The notes beneath the pieces are model-generated. The model made no database searches, was not told the DNA's origin, and worked only from the letters and a program-made list of their open reading frames with translations. A program made the translations under genes and the position numbers. 64,000 nt of DNA from an uncultured Lachnospiraceae bacterium (GTDB lineage: Bacteria; Bacillota; Clostridia; Lachnospirales; Lachnospiraceae), in the NCBI GenBank assembly GCA_910579225.1, contig CAJTTI010000001.1, positions 62,001 through 126,000 on the forward strand, written 5' to 3'. Of the stretch, positions 31,826 to 40,125 are shown piece by piece; the first letter of the stretch is position 1, and each line of letters opens with the position of its first letter.

Positions 31826-32056
31826 GGAATTATTTGAATTATAACACCAATATTACCTAAAGAAAAGACTTGACATTCTACATATTATATGTTGTAGATT
31901 AAAATATATACATTAATGTGTATTTGTGACAAAGCAATATCCCTATTAATTTTTTCACTTTTTCTTCCGGAAATTCCCAATGCTGCATTCTGGTCCACTA
32001 TTCCTTCAACAGCCTTTGCCTGACTGTGTCTGTTATAAGACAAGAACCACGGGATA

Positions 32057-32096
32057 TTGTCAAGACGCGTGCAATGTGGTATCCTATTGTAGGATA
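32057..32096 (+). promoter_or_regulatory. Promoter of xpaC-telA with overlapping palindrome
   Basis: TTGTCA (32057-32062), 17-nt spacer, TATCCT (32080-32085). The -10 is embedded in TATCCTA-TTG-TAGGATA (32080-32096), a perfect 7-bp inverted repeat that also covers the likely transcription start, suggesting repressor control. Confidence 0.65.
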
Positions 32097-32163
32097 AACC
32101 GGCTGTTTTGCAGGGCAGTATATGCAGGCGACAGGGCAGGATAACAGTTACAGGGATGATGGT

Positions 32164-33366
32164 ATGGACAGAAGACAGCAGCTCTTTGAAATTGGGGAAC
32201 GGGTCCGAACGGCCGTTCAGGATGCAGTGGACACGGGGGATTTCGGGCAAATCAGCGAGGTCGTGAAGGATACGGCAGGGATCGCACTGGAGGAATTTCG
32301 CCATCAGGCGGGACAGGTGCAGGAACGGTTCGAAACGTGGAATGCAGAAAACCGGACCAGAGTTGTGCAGCCGGAGATTCAGCGGGCACAGATCGTGAAA
32401 AAATTATCAAAGCAGTACCTCAACAAAAGAGGGCAGGCGGGAGGCGTTCTTTGTACGATATTCGGCTCCATAGGACTGGGGATCTTTGGAATAATCACCA
32501 GTTTTCTGCTTCTGGGTCTTTTGATAGCTCCCGATTACAGTACGGCGGTCATCACAGCTTTCTTTGCTTTGTTCGCGCTTGGATTTGCGACGCTTCTGAA
32601 GAAGGGATATACGATTCAGTCCCGGATTAAGAGGGCGAGGCGTTACCTTGATTTGATGCGTGGAGAACGGTATATAAAGGTTCAGGAACTTGCCATGTTC
32701 TCAGGACAGACAGAGACAAAAGTACAGAAAGATATAAAAGGAATGCTTCGTGCAGGAATCTTTCCACAAGGGCACATGGATGAAAAGGGGCGGATGTTCG
32801 TGCTGGATGACGAGACCTGGGAGCAGTACCTGGCTGTCTGGAAGCAGTGGAAGGAAGCACAAAGCACAGAAAATGAACCTGCAGAGGAAACAATGTGTTC
32901 AGAAGAGAAGCAGATGGAGAGAGAGGGCAGGGACTGGATGGACAGGCTCAGACAGCTGAATGCAGGGATTCCGGGAGAAAAGATATCTGGTAAGCTGTAC
33001 AGGCTGGATGCTCTTCTGCAGCGTGTCTTTGGGATACTGAAGAAACATCCGGAGAAATGTCCGCAAATGCAAAAATTCATGGATTATTATCTTCCGACAA
33101 CCGTAAAGCTGCTGGAATCCTATACGGATTTTGAGCGGGCAGATATCCATGGGCCCCAGATAGAGACGGCAAAGGCAGAAATTGAGAAAACGATGGATAC
33201 GATCAATGAGGCGTTCGAGAAGCTTCTGGAAGATTTGTATCAGGAGGAAGCGTTTGAAGCTTCTGCTGATGCGAGAGTGTTAAAGACTATTCTGGCCCAG
33301 GATGGTTATACAAAAAATAATTTCTTCGTCCAGACGGAGAAGGAAGGGGAGAGTCAGACAAGATGA
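32164..33366 (+). CDS. XpaC-like protein (5-bromo-4-chloroindolyl phosphate hydrolysis family)
   Basis: A 400-residue membrane protein resembling XpaC. It has an amphipathic N-terminal region (QQLFEIGERVRTAVQDAVDTGDFGQ), a pair of transmembrane helices (about residues 98-152, with GGVLCTIFGSIGLGIFGIIT and AVITAFFALFALGFATLL), a short winged-helix-like stretch (ERYIKVQELAMFSGQ, DIKGMLRAGIFPQG, about 163-208) and a long helical C-terminal domain ending in a YLPTTVKLLESY-type segment. XpaC and TelA are commonly paired; their role in tellurite or antimicrobial tolerance is poorly defined. An upstream in-frame ATG at 32122 is possible; both starts have weak ribosome sites. It overlaps telA by 4 nt. 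Confidence 0.82.
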   Translation: MDRRQQLFEIGERVRTAVQDAVDTGDFGQISEVVKDTAGIALEEFRHQAGQVQERFETWNAENRTRVVQPEIQRAQIVKKLSKQYLNKRGQAGGVLCTIFGSIGLGIFGIITSFLLLGLLIAPDYSTAVITAFFALFALGFATLLKKGYTIQSRIKRARRYLDLMRGERYIKVQELAMFSGQTETKVQKDIKGMLRAGIFPQGHMDEKGRMFVLDDETWEQYLAVWKQWKEAQSTENEPAEETMCSEEKQMEREGRDWMDRLRQLNAGIPGEKISGKLYRLDALLQRVFGILKKHPEKCPQMQKFMDYYLPTTVKLLESYTDFERADIHGPQIETAKAEIEKTMDTINEAFEKLLEDLYQEEAFEASADARVLKTILAQDGYTKNNFFVQTEKEGESQTR

Positions 33367-34511
33367 GTCAGGATCTGGAAGAAATGTTGAAGAAAGCGCC
33401 GTCGCTTACGCTGGAACCTTTTGCAGGGGAAGAGCAGACGCCAGACAGGCCGGATACACCGGGGGAGGCAGAGAAAGAAGGCGTGCGTCTGACGCCGGAG
33501 GAGCAAAGACAGGTGGATGCGTTTGCAGAACAGATCGATATTACCAGCTCACAGGTGGTTCTGCAGTATGGGGCAGGCGCTCAGAAGAAGATTGCGGATT
33601 TTTCGGAGACGGTTCTGGGAAAAGTTCGGACGAAGGATCTGGGAGAGATCGGCGAAGATCTTGCCATGGTAGTGACGGAACTGAAAAGCATTGATGAAGA
33701 GGAAGAGAAAACGCTGTTCGGGCTTTTCAGGAAGAATGTCAATCAATTGGCCAGCAGAAGGAATCGTTATGCAAAGGCAGAGACGAATGTGAATCGAATC
33801 TGCAAGGTGCTCGAAGGGCATCAGAGGCAGCTTTTGACAGATGCCGCTATGTTGGATCAGATGTATGAACTGAATATGAATTATTATAAAGAGTTATCCA
33901 TGTATATCCTGGCAGGAAAGCAAAAGCTCAGGGAAGTACAGATGAAGGAGCTCCCGGCACTGTTGAAAAGAGCAGAGGAAAGCGGCCTGCCGGAGGATAC
34001 CCAGAAGGCAAGGGACATGGCAGAGCTGTGCAACCGTTTTGAGAAAAAAATTCATGACCTGGAACTGACCAGGACTGTGGCCATGCAGATGGCGCCCCAG
34101 ATTCGCCTGATTCAGAATAATGATACAGTCATGTCGGAGAAGATCCAGTCCACGCTGGTGAATACCATTCCTCTGTGGAAAAGCCAGATGGTTCTGGCTA
34201 TTGGCGTGGAGCATTCCAGCCAGGCGGCGAGGGCTCAGCGGGAAGTGACGGATATGACCAACGAGCTTCTGCGGAAGAATGCCGAGACGCTGAAAATAGC
34301 GACCCTTGCAACTGCCAGGGAGTCGGAACGGGGAATTGTGGACATTGAGACGCTGAAGAAGACCAATGAGACGCTGATCTCCACATTGGATGAGGTAATG
34401 CAGATCCAGGAGGATGGACGCAGAAAGAGAAGGGAAGCTGAGACGGAACTTGTGCAGATTGAAAATGCCATGCGGCAGAAACTGCTGGAAGTGAGCAGAA
34501 TGAAACTTTAA
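33363..34511 (+). CDS. Toxic anion resistance protein (TelA family)
   Basis: A 382-residue soluble, mostly helical TelA/KlaA-family protein. Recognisable elements are LTPEEQRQVDAFAEQIDI (about residues 41-58), the central helices with LFGLFRKNVNQLASRRNRY (about 119-137), QMAPQIRLIQNNDTVMSEKI (about 241-260), and the terminal region IATLATARESERGIVDIETL (about 317-336), which carries the conserved TelA pattern. It starts in an ATGA overlap with the XpaC gene and they share the promoter at 32057. Family members are linked to tellurite resistance and cell-envelope stress; the real activity is unknown. Confidence 0.9.
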   Translation: MSQDLEEMLKKAPSLTLEPFAGEEQTPDRPDTPGEAEKEGVRLTPEEQRQVDAFAEQIDITSSQVVLQYGAGAQKKIADFSETVLGKVRTKDLGEIGEDLAMVVTELKSIDEEEEKTLFGLFRKNVNQLASRRNRYAKAETNVNRICKVLEGHQRQLLTDAAMLDQMYELNMNYYKELSMYILAGKQKLREVQMKELPALLKRAEESGLPEDTQKARDMAELCNRFEKKIHDLELTRTVAMQMAPQIRLIQNNDTVMSEKIQSTLVNTIPLWKSQMVLAIGVEHSSQAARAQREVTDMTNELLRKNAETLKIATLATARESERGIVDIETLKKTNETLISTLDEVMQIQEDGRRKRREAETELVQIENAMRQKLLEVSRMKL

Positions 34512-34562
34512 AACAGCGGAAGCCCGGAGAGGGGTGAAGCGGAACTTTAATAGGAGAACATC

Positions 34563-35915
34563 ATGGGAAAATGGTATGAGAACGCGGTGTTTTATCATAT
34601 GTATCCGTTGGGGATGCTGGGGGCGCCGAAGGTAAATGAGCAGACAGAGGTAGAGCACCGTATGAGAAAGCTGATTCCGTGGGTGGATCATGTGAAGGAG
34701 ATTGGAGTGACGGCGATCTATATCGGGCCTTTATTTGAGTCTTCGACTCACGGATATGATACCAGGGACTACAAGCTGGTGGACAGACGGCTGGGGGATA
34801 ATCAGGATTTTAAAGAATTTGTGGAATATTGTCATAAGAATGAGATCAAAGTTGTGGTGGATGGCGTGTTCAATCACACAGGACGCGAGTTCTGGGCGTT
34901 TCAGGATATCCAGAAGAACCGGGAAGGCTCTCCTTACTGTGGTTGGTATCAGGAACTGAATTTCCAGGGAAACACTCATTACAACGACGGATTCTGGTAT
35001 AAGGCGTGGAGGAACTGTTTTGAGCTGGCAAATCTGAATCTTCATGACGGGGGAGTGCGGGAGTATCTGTTTGATGTGATTCGGTTCTGGATCCATGAAT
35101 TTGATATCGACGGTATCCGCCTGGACTGTGCGGACTGTCTGGACTTCCAGTTTATGCGGGATATGCGCAGTATGACGGAAGCAGAGAAGGAAGATTTCTG
35201 GCTGATGGGCGAGGTGATCCACGGAGATTACAGTCGGTGGACAGAGCCGGGACTTCTTCATTCCGTGACAAATTATGAGCTGCACAAAGGTTTGTACTCC
35301 GGACATAATGACCATAATTATTTTGAGATTGCACATACTATCCGCCGGCAGTTTGATGCGAACGGAGGGATTTACCGGGGAAGGAAGCTGTATTCCTTTG
35401 TGGACAATCATGATGTGGACCGGATTGCATCCAAATTAAATAACAGAGAGCATCTGCCTCTGGTGTGGATGCTTGCCTATACACTTCCCGGGATTCCGTC
35501 TGTTTATTATGGAAGCGAATGGGGTGTGGAGGGAAGGAAAGAAGGCCCTAATGACGATCCGCTGCGTCCGGCCCTTGAACTGGAGGGGCTTCAGAAAGAA
35601 GCGCCGGTGAAAGAACTGCCAAAACTTCTGAAGGCGCTTGGAACTTTGAAAAAAGAATGTCCGTGCCTGACGGACGGTGTATACCGGGAGCTGTATCTCC
35701 GGAACCGTCAGTATGCGTATGCCATGATTCTGGGAGATCAGGCAGTCGTAGTGACTGTAAATTGCGACGATGCACCTGCGTCCTTTGAATTTCCGAATCC
35801 GGTTGGTAAAAATCACTACAAAGATGTATTTTTGGGGTGTGAAAATACAGCAGAATGTGATAAAATAACCGTATCATTAGAGAAGAATTCGGGCAGGATC
35901 TTTTTGTTCGGATAG
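34563..35915 (+). CDS. GH13 alpha-amylase family glycoside hydrolase
   Basis: A 450-residue cytoplasmic GH13 enzyme (no signal peptide) acting on alpha-1,4 glucans or maltodextrins. The (beta/alpha)8 motifs are visible: VVVDGVFNHTG (region I, about residues 97-107), GIRLDCADCL with the nucleophile Asp (about 187), LMGEVIHGD with the acid/base Glu (about 217), and FVDNHDVDR with the third Asp (about 284). The C-terminus has a small beta domain. It is unusually compact for a cyclomaltodextrinase and lacks an N-terminal starch-binding domain. It precedes glgB by 12 nt, implying a joint role in glycogen or maltodextrin metabolism. TAGGAG lies 6 nt before the ATG. Confidence 0.9.
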   Translation: MGKWYENAVFYHMYPLGMLGAPKVNEQTEVEHRMRKLIPWVDHVKEIGVTAIYIGPLFESSTHGYDTRDYKLVDRRLGDNQDFKEFVEYCHKNEIKVVVDGVFNHTGREFWAFQDIQKNREGSPYCGWYQELNFQGNTHYNDGFWYKAWRNCFELANLNLHDGGVREYLFDVIRFWIHEFDIDGIRLDCADCLDFQFMRDMRSMTEAEKEDFWLMGEVIHGDYSRWTEPGLLHSVTNYELHKGLYSGHNDHNYFEIAHTIRRQFDANGGIYRGRKLYSFVDNHDVDRIASKLNNREHLPLVWMLAYTLPGIPSVYYGSEWGVEGRKEGPNDDPLRPALELEGLQKEAPVKELPKLLKALGTLKKECPCLTDGVYRELYLRNRQYAYAMILGDQAVVVTVNCDDAPASFEFPNPVGKNHYKDVFLGCENTAECDKITVSLEKNSGRIFLFG

Positions 35916-35927
35916 AGGAGAGGACCT

Positions 35928-37862
35928 ATGGGGAAGAAGACAGTAAAAAAAGCAGTGGAAGAGCGCCCATGGTGCGCAGTGACCGATATGGATCAGTACC
36001 TTTTCGGACAGGGTACACACTATGAGATCTATAAGAAGCTGGGCGCTCATCCGGCAGAAGTGAATGGTGAGAAGGGAGTTTATTTTGCTGTATGGGCTCC
36101 AAACGCGAAAGATGTGCGTGTGGTCGGAGAGTTTAACCGCTGGGGCTCGGACGGATACAAGATGACCCGTCTGGAGCCGCTGGGTATCTATGAGGCGTTT
36201 GTACCGGATCTGAAGGAAGGCAGCATGTACAAATACCTGATTGAGACCAGAACTGGGGAGTATCTCTATAAAGCAGATCCTTTTGCATTTTATGCAGAGA
36301 AGCGTCCGGGCAATGCTTCTGTTGTGGCGGATATTGATCATTTTACCTGGCATGATGAGAAATGGATGGAGAAGCGCAAGAACTGGAACGGTCCGGAAGC
36401 AGCTATGTCAATTTATGAAGTGCATCCGGGTTCCTGGAGACGCCATGCCCATGAAGAAGACGAGGACGGTTACTATAACTACCGGGAATTTGCGGTAGAA
36501 CTGACAAAGTATGTCAAAGAGATGGGGTATACGCATGTAGAGCTTATGGGAATTGCAGAACATCCGTTCGATGGCTCCTGGGGATACCAGGTGACCGGGT
36601 ATTTTGCGCCCACATCCCGTCATGGTACGCCGGCAGATTTCCAGTACCTGATTGACCATCTTCATAAACATAATATCGGCGTGATTCTGGACTGGGTGCC
36701 TGCGCATTTCCCAAGAGACGGTTATGGTCTGGCGAATTTTGATGGAACTCCGCTCTTTGAGCATCCGGACAGCCGTCGGGGAGAGCATCCGGACTGGGGG
36801 ACGAAGATTTTCAATTATGAGAAATCAGAGGTTCGCAATTTCCTGATCGCCAATGCGCTGTACTGGCTGACGCACTATCACATTGACGGGCTGCGCGTGG
36901 ATGCAGTGGCTTCCATGCTCTATCTGGACTATGGAAAGAGAGACGGTCAGTGGCTGCCGAACAAATACGGCGGAAATCAGAACCTGGAGGCTATCTGGTT
37001 TTTCAAACATTTGAACTCCATTATTCGTGGCCGCAAGGACGGTTCTATGATCATTGCGGAGGAATCCACTGCATGGCCCGGAGTGACAAAAGATCCGGAA
37101 GAGGACGGACTTGGTTTCCACTTTAAGTGGAATATGGGCTGGATGAATGATTTCCTGGAATATATGAAGCTGGATCCGTATTTTCGCAGGGATAATCACA
37201 ACAAGATGACGTTTGCCATGAGTTATGCGTGCAGTGAAAACTATATCCTGGTTCTGTCACATGACGAAGTGGTTCATTTGAAGTGTTCCATGCTGAATAA
37301 GATGCCGGGATATCTGGTGGATAAATTCGCGAATCTGCGGGCCGGATATGCGTTTATGTTCGGTCATCCGGGCAAGAAGCTCCTGTTCATGGGCAATGAA
37401 TTCGCACAGATTCAGGAGTGGAGTGAAGCAAGAGAACTGGACTGGTATCTTCTGAAAGAGGAGCCGCATCAGCAGATGCAGAATTTCATGAAGGCGCTGC
37501 TTCATATGTATAAGAAATATCGCTGCCTCTATGAGCAGGATGACAGCTGGGATGGTTTTCAGTGGATTAATGCAGATGACTGTTTCCGAAGCATCTTCAG
37601 TTTTGTCCGTTACAGTAAGACGAAGCGGAAGAATCTCCTGTTTGTCATCAACTTCACGCCCATGGAGCGCGCGGACTACTGGGTAGGTGTTCCGAAGAAG
37701 AAGAAATACAAGCTGGTGCTGGACGGAGATGCGAAAGAATTCGGCGGCAACGGCCGGGAGAAACCGGAAATATATGAGGCGAAGAAAGGCGAGTGCGACG
37801 GGCAGAAATTCTATGTGGAATATCCCTTGTCTCCTTACGGAATCGCCGTGTTTGAATTTTGA
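35928..37862 (+). CDS. glgB: 1,4-alpha-glucan branching enzyme
   Basis: A 644-residue GH13 branching enzyme that forms alpha-1,6 branches in glycogen. An N-terminal CBM48 domain (VYFAVWAPNAKDVRVVGEFN, about residues 50-69) is followed by MSIYEVHPGSWRR (about 159-171), VELMGIAEHPFDGSWGYQVTGY with the usual HP-GSWGYQ motif, ILDWVPAHFP, GLRVDAVASML with the nucleophile Asp (about 324), IIAEEST with the acid/base Glu (about 378) and LSHDEVVH (about 443-450). The order and length match GlgB. It shares an operon with the GH13 gene and ends at a strong terminator. Other glg genes are not in the window. Confidence 0.96.
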   Translation: MGKKTVKKAVEERPWCAVTDMDQYLFGQGTHYEIYKKLGAHPAEVNGEKGVYFAVWAPNAKDVRVVGEFNRWGSDGYKMTRLEPLGIYEAFVPDLKEGSMYKYLIETRTGEYLYKADPFAFYAEKRPGNASVVADIDHFTWHDEKWMEKRKNWNGPEAAMSIYEVHPGSWRRHAHEEDEDGYYNYREFAVELTKYVKEMGYTHVELMGIAEHPFDGSWGYQVTGYFAPTSRHGTPADFQYLIDHLHKHNIGVILDWVPAHFPRDGYGLANFDGTPLFEHPDSRRGEHPDWGTKIFNYEKSEVRNFLIANALYWLTHYHIDGLRVDAVASMLYLDYGKRDGQWLPNKYGGNQNLEAIWFFKHLNSIIRGRKDGSMIIAEESTAWPGVTKDPEEDGLGFHFKWNMGWMNDFLEYMKLDPYFRRDNHNKMTFAMSYACSENYILVLSHDEVVHLKCSMLNKMPGYLVDKFANLRAGYAFMFGHPGKKLLFMGNEFAQIQEWSEARELDWYLLKEEPHQQMQNFMKALLHMYKKYRCLYEQDDSWDGFQWINADDCFRSIFSFVRYSKTKRKNLLFVINFTPMERADYWVGVPKKKKYKLVLDGDAKEFGGNGREKPEIYEAKKGECDGQKFYVEYPLSPYGIAVFEF

Positions 37863-37881
37863 CGACTGAGAGTTGCAGCAG

Positions 37882-37920
37882 AGACGGGAAGATGAAGAAA
37901 AGGCTTCCCGTCTGTTTTTT
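37882..37920 (+). terminator. Terminator of the GH13-glgB operon
   Basis: AGACGGGAAG (37882-37891) / CTTCCCGTCT (37904-37913), 12-nt loop, G, then T6 to 37920. Confidence 0.93.
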
Positions 37921-37960
37921 GCGGGTTTTGTTGGTGGCAGACATGAATTCAGCAGACTCC

Positions 37961-38743
37961 CTATTCCCCGGCGATTATGAGGGGGATTCCCCGTATATCG
38001 GCGGCGATGTCCGTAAATGAACTGAAGTAGCTGCCTATAATCTTGCGGGTGGATGCCAGACAGTAGAGATCCAGAAGCGCATCTTGCATCCCTTCGCGGC
38101 TGTCTCTTCGCAGGCAGCGGTTCTGATTGGACAGAATCCTGTCCGGAAAGACTTCTCTGAGTCTTGTCTCTTCCTCTCTGTCGTCTGTGGCCAGATAGAA
38201 CATGGTGTCCGGGTCCTTTTCAAGCTCCAGCCTCATGGAGGCAAGGAATGCTTCCGTAGAACTCTTTCCGATGGCAGGCTGGTTGTCGGTTCGGCGGATA
38301 TGCACGCCCACGCAGGAAGTCCGGAAGCGGGCAGTCATCTCATCAATCCGTGCCTGCAGGTTTGCTGCAGGCACAAACAAATGATAATCTTCCGACGGAT
38401 AAAACCATTCCCATGTAAAAATATAAATATTTCCTTTTAGCCCCTTCACAAAGTTATTGTCAAGGCTTCCTTTGTCTGTACGGTTCGCAAGCAGCTCCTC
38501 ATTAGTCAGATAAGTGCGGGCAGTCTTCTGGTAGAACAGTTTGCGCGGATCTGCCACGGAATGAATGCTGGTAATCCGAAATTCCGGGACCGGACGGAAC
38601 AGATCTTCAAAGGGACAATTCAGCTCTGCATTGCAGTTCCAGAGCACCAGAAGCTTCTCCTGCCGCTCTCTGGCCAGCCGCCAGCCGGAATTAATCACAC
38701 GCATTCTATTGCATAAACCGCCGGAAGGTTGTATGATGATCAT
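37961..38743 (-). CDS. Fucosyltransferase-fold protein, NodZ/GT23-like
   Basis: A 260-residue protein with an N-terminal MIIIQPSGGLCNRMRVINSG, in which GGLCNRM is typical of bacterial NodZ/alpha-1,2- and alpha-1,6-fucosyltransferase-like GT-B proteins. A second motif VGVHIRRTDNQPAIGKSS (about residues 145-162) contains the HxRRTDN element that contacts GDP-fucose in that superfamily. A C-terminal DALLDLYCLASTRKIIGSYFSSF (split around the cysteine) is the usual peptide-motif region ending in SxFS. It is divergently oriented to the glycosyltransferase cluster, monocistronic, with GAGG 7 nt before the ATG. Donor sugar and acceptor are unknown. Confidence 0.78.
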   Translation of the reverse strand: MIIIQPSGGLCNRMRVINSGWRLARERQEKLLVLWNCNAELNCPFEDLFRPVPEFRITSIHSVADPRKLFYQKTARTYLTNEELLANRTDKGSLDNNFVKGLKGNIYIFTWEWFYPSEDYHLFVPAANLQARIDEMTARFRTSCVGVHIRRTDNQPAIGKSSTEAFLASMRLELEKDPDTMFYLATDDREEETRLREVFPDRILSNQNRCLRRDSREGMQDALLDLYCLASTRKIIGSYFSSFTDIAADIRGIPLIIAGE

Positions 38744-38778
38744 TGAAATACCTCGCTTATATGATTGTTACTGCTGTA

Positions 38779-38807
38779 TAGACAAAACAGCATGGGGAAA
38801 GTATAAC
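38779..38807 (+). promoter_or_regulatory. Sigma-A promoter of the surface-glycan cluster
   Basis: TAGACA (38779-38784), 17-nt spacer, TATAAC (38802-38807), about 100 nt before the first glycosyltransferase and divergent from the fucosyltransferase-like gene. Confidence 0.55.
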
Positions 38808-38910
38808 ATAGAAACGAATGGGAAGCAACGGGAGGTCCTTCTCATGGGGCAGTGATTCTCCCAAGTGACAATGCTTTTGCAATTTCAAAACGAACGGATG
38901 GGTATAACGC

Positions 38911-40125
38911 ATGGGCATCAAAGTTTTACAGATCAGTACCGTATGCGGCAGCGGCAGCGTGGGCCGTATCGTGACGGACATCTATCATACTCTGGAACAA
39001 AACGGGGATCAATGTCTCATTGCCTATGGCAGGCAGGGTGCTCCGGAGGGGGTACAGGCTTTCCGCTTCGGTTCCGCACCGGATATGCTTCTGCATGTAC
39101 TTTCCACCTTTTTCCGGGGCGAGCATGGTTTTGCTTCTGCCGGACAGACAAGAAGGCTGATCCGGAAGATCCGGCAGTGGGATCCTGACGTGATTCACCT
39201 TCAGAATATCCATGGGTTTATACTGCAGACGGAACTCCTGTTCGATTACCTGAAAGGAGCGGGGAAACCTGTGGTCTGGACGCTGCATGACTGCTGGCCC
39301 TATACCGGGCACTGTGCGTTTTATGACTATACGGCCTGTACGGGCTGGAAATCCGGATGCAGGACATGCAGAGAGTATCGAAGGACTTACCCTTATGCAC
39401 TCTTCAGGAACCAGACAGAGAGTAACTATGAGAGAAAGAAAAAGGCATTTACCAATGTGCCGGATCTGACGGTGGCAGTTCCGTCCCGGTGGCTTCAGAA
39501 GGAAGTGGAGCAGTCTTTCCTGAAGGATTACCCGGTGAAAGTGATTCCCAACGGGATAGACCGGAAGATTTTTCACCCAACGGAAAAGGGACTGCGCAGG
39601 AAGCTGGGACTGGAAGGAACATTCGTGATTCTGGGCGTGGCAAATGTGTGGGAGAGGCGAAAAGGACTTCCGTATTTTACAGAACTGGCAGACAGGCTTC
39701 CGGATGGTTTTCAGATCATCCTGATTGGTCTTTCCAGAAAACAGCTCCGCACACTTCCGGAGAGGATCACAGGTTTTACGAGAACGGCTTCGGGGGAGGA
39801 ACTGGCGGAATATTACTCCATGGCAGATGTGTTTGTCAATGCGACGCTGGAAGATAACTTTCCGACGACGAATCTGGAAGCACTGGCCTGCGGAACACCA
39901 GTGATTACATTCGCTACGGGGGGAAGCCCGGAGAGCCTTAATGAAGACTGCGGGAGGGTAGTTCCCAAAGGAGACAAAGAGGCGCTTCTTCAGGCGGTTC
40001 TTCAGGAGCAGAGAGAACCGAAGAGCACAGAGGCGTGTCTGAAAAGAGCAGAACAATATGAGAAATACGACCGGTTCCGGGAATATGTGGAACTTTATCA
40101 CCAATTGGCAGGTCGGGGAGAATAG
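38911..40125 (+). CDS. Glycosyltransferase family 4
   Basis: A 404-residue GT-B glycosyltransferase of the GT4 family. The N-terminal domain has VLQISTVCGSGSVGRIVTDIY (about residues 5-25, in short runs) and WTLHDCWPYTGHCAFYDYTAC (about 126-146 in two parts) with a run of cysteines (CTGWKSGCRTC) typical of one GT4 subgroup. The C-terminal domain has VIPNGIDRKIFHP (about 211-223), VANVWERRKGLPYF, and the E-x7-E element EDNFPTTNLEALACGTPVI (about 313-331). It uses an activated nucleotide sugar to build a lipid-linked oligosaccharide. The ribosome site is weak. It opens the plus-strand glycan cluster and abuts the next GT. Confidence 0.92.
   Translation: MGIKVLQISTVCGSGSVGRIVTDIYHTLEQNGDQCLIAYGRQGAPEGVQAFRFGSAPDMLLHVLSTFFRGEHGFASAGQTRRLIRKIRQWDPDVIHLQNIHGFILQTELLFDYLKGAGKPVVWTLHDCWPYTGHCAFYDYTACTGWKSGCRTCREYRRTYPYALFRNQTESNYERKKKAFTNVPDLTVAVPSRWLQKEVEQSFLKDYPVKVIPNGIDRKIFHPTEKGLRRKLGLEGTFVILGVANVWERRKGLPYFTELADRLPDGFQIILIGLSRKQLRTLPERITGFTRTASGEELAEYYSMADVFVNATLEDNFPTTNLEALACGTPVITFATGGSPESLNEDCGRVVPKGDKEALLQAVLQEQREPKSTEACLKRAEQYEKYDRFREYVELYHQLAGRGE

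Larger units (their letters stand above)
31750..32163. other. Regulatory gap between the SecB island and xpaC, no supported gene
   Basis: A 414-nt gap. The left half is very AT-rich and holds the palindrome at 31807-31825, its half-site at 31868-31877, a TCTACA/TGTAGA inverted repeat (31875-31899) and an ACATTAATGT palindrome near 31910. Base composition changes abruptly near 31960, probably the island edge. The right half holds the xpaC promoter. A minus-strand frame ending near 31885 has no recognisable family and is not called. Confidence 0.6.

Noticed and set aside
31885..32304. Minus-strand open frame of 139 codons beside the SecB island, suspected transposase remnant
   Set aside because: No transposase motif could be recognised, it runs antisense through the xpaC promoter and start, and it lacks a ribosome site.
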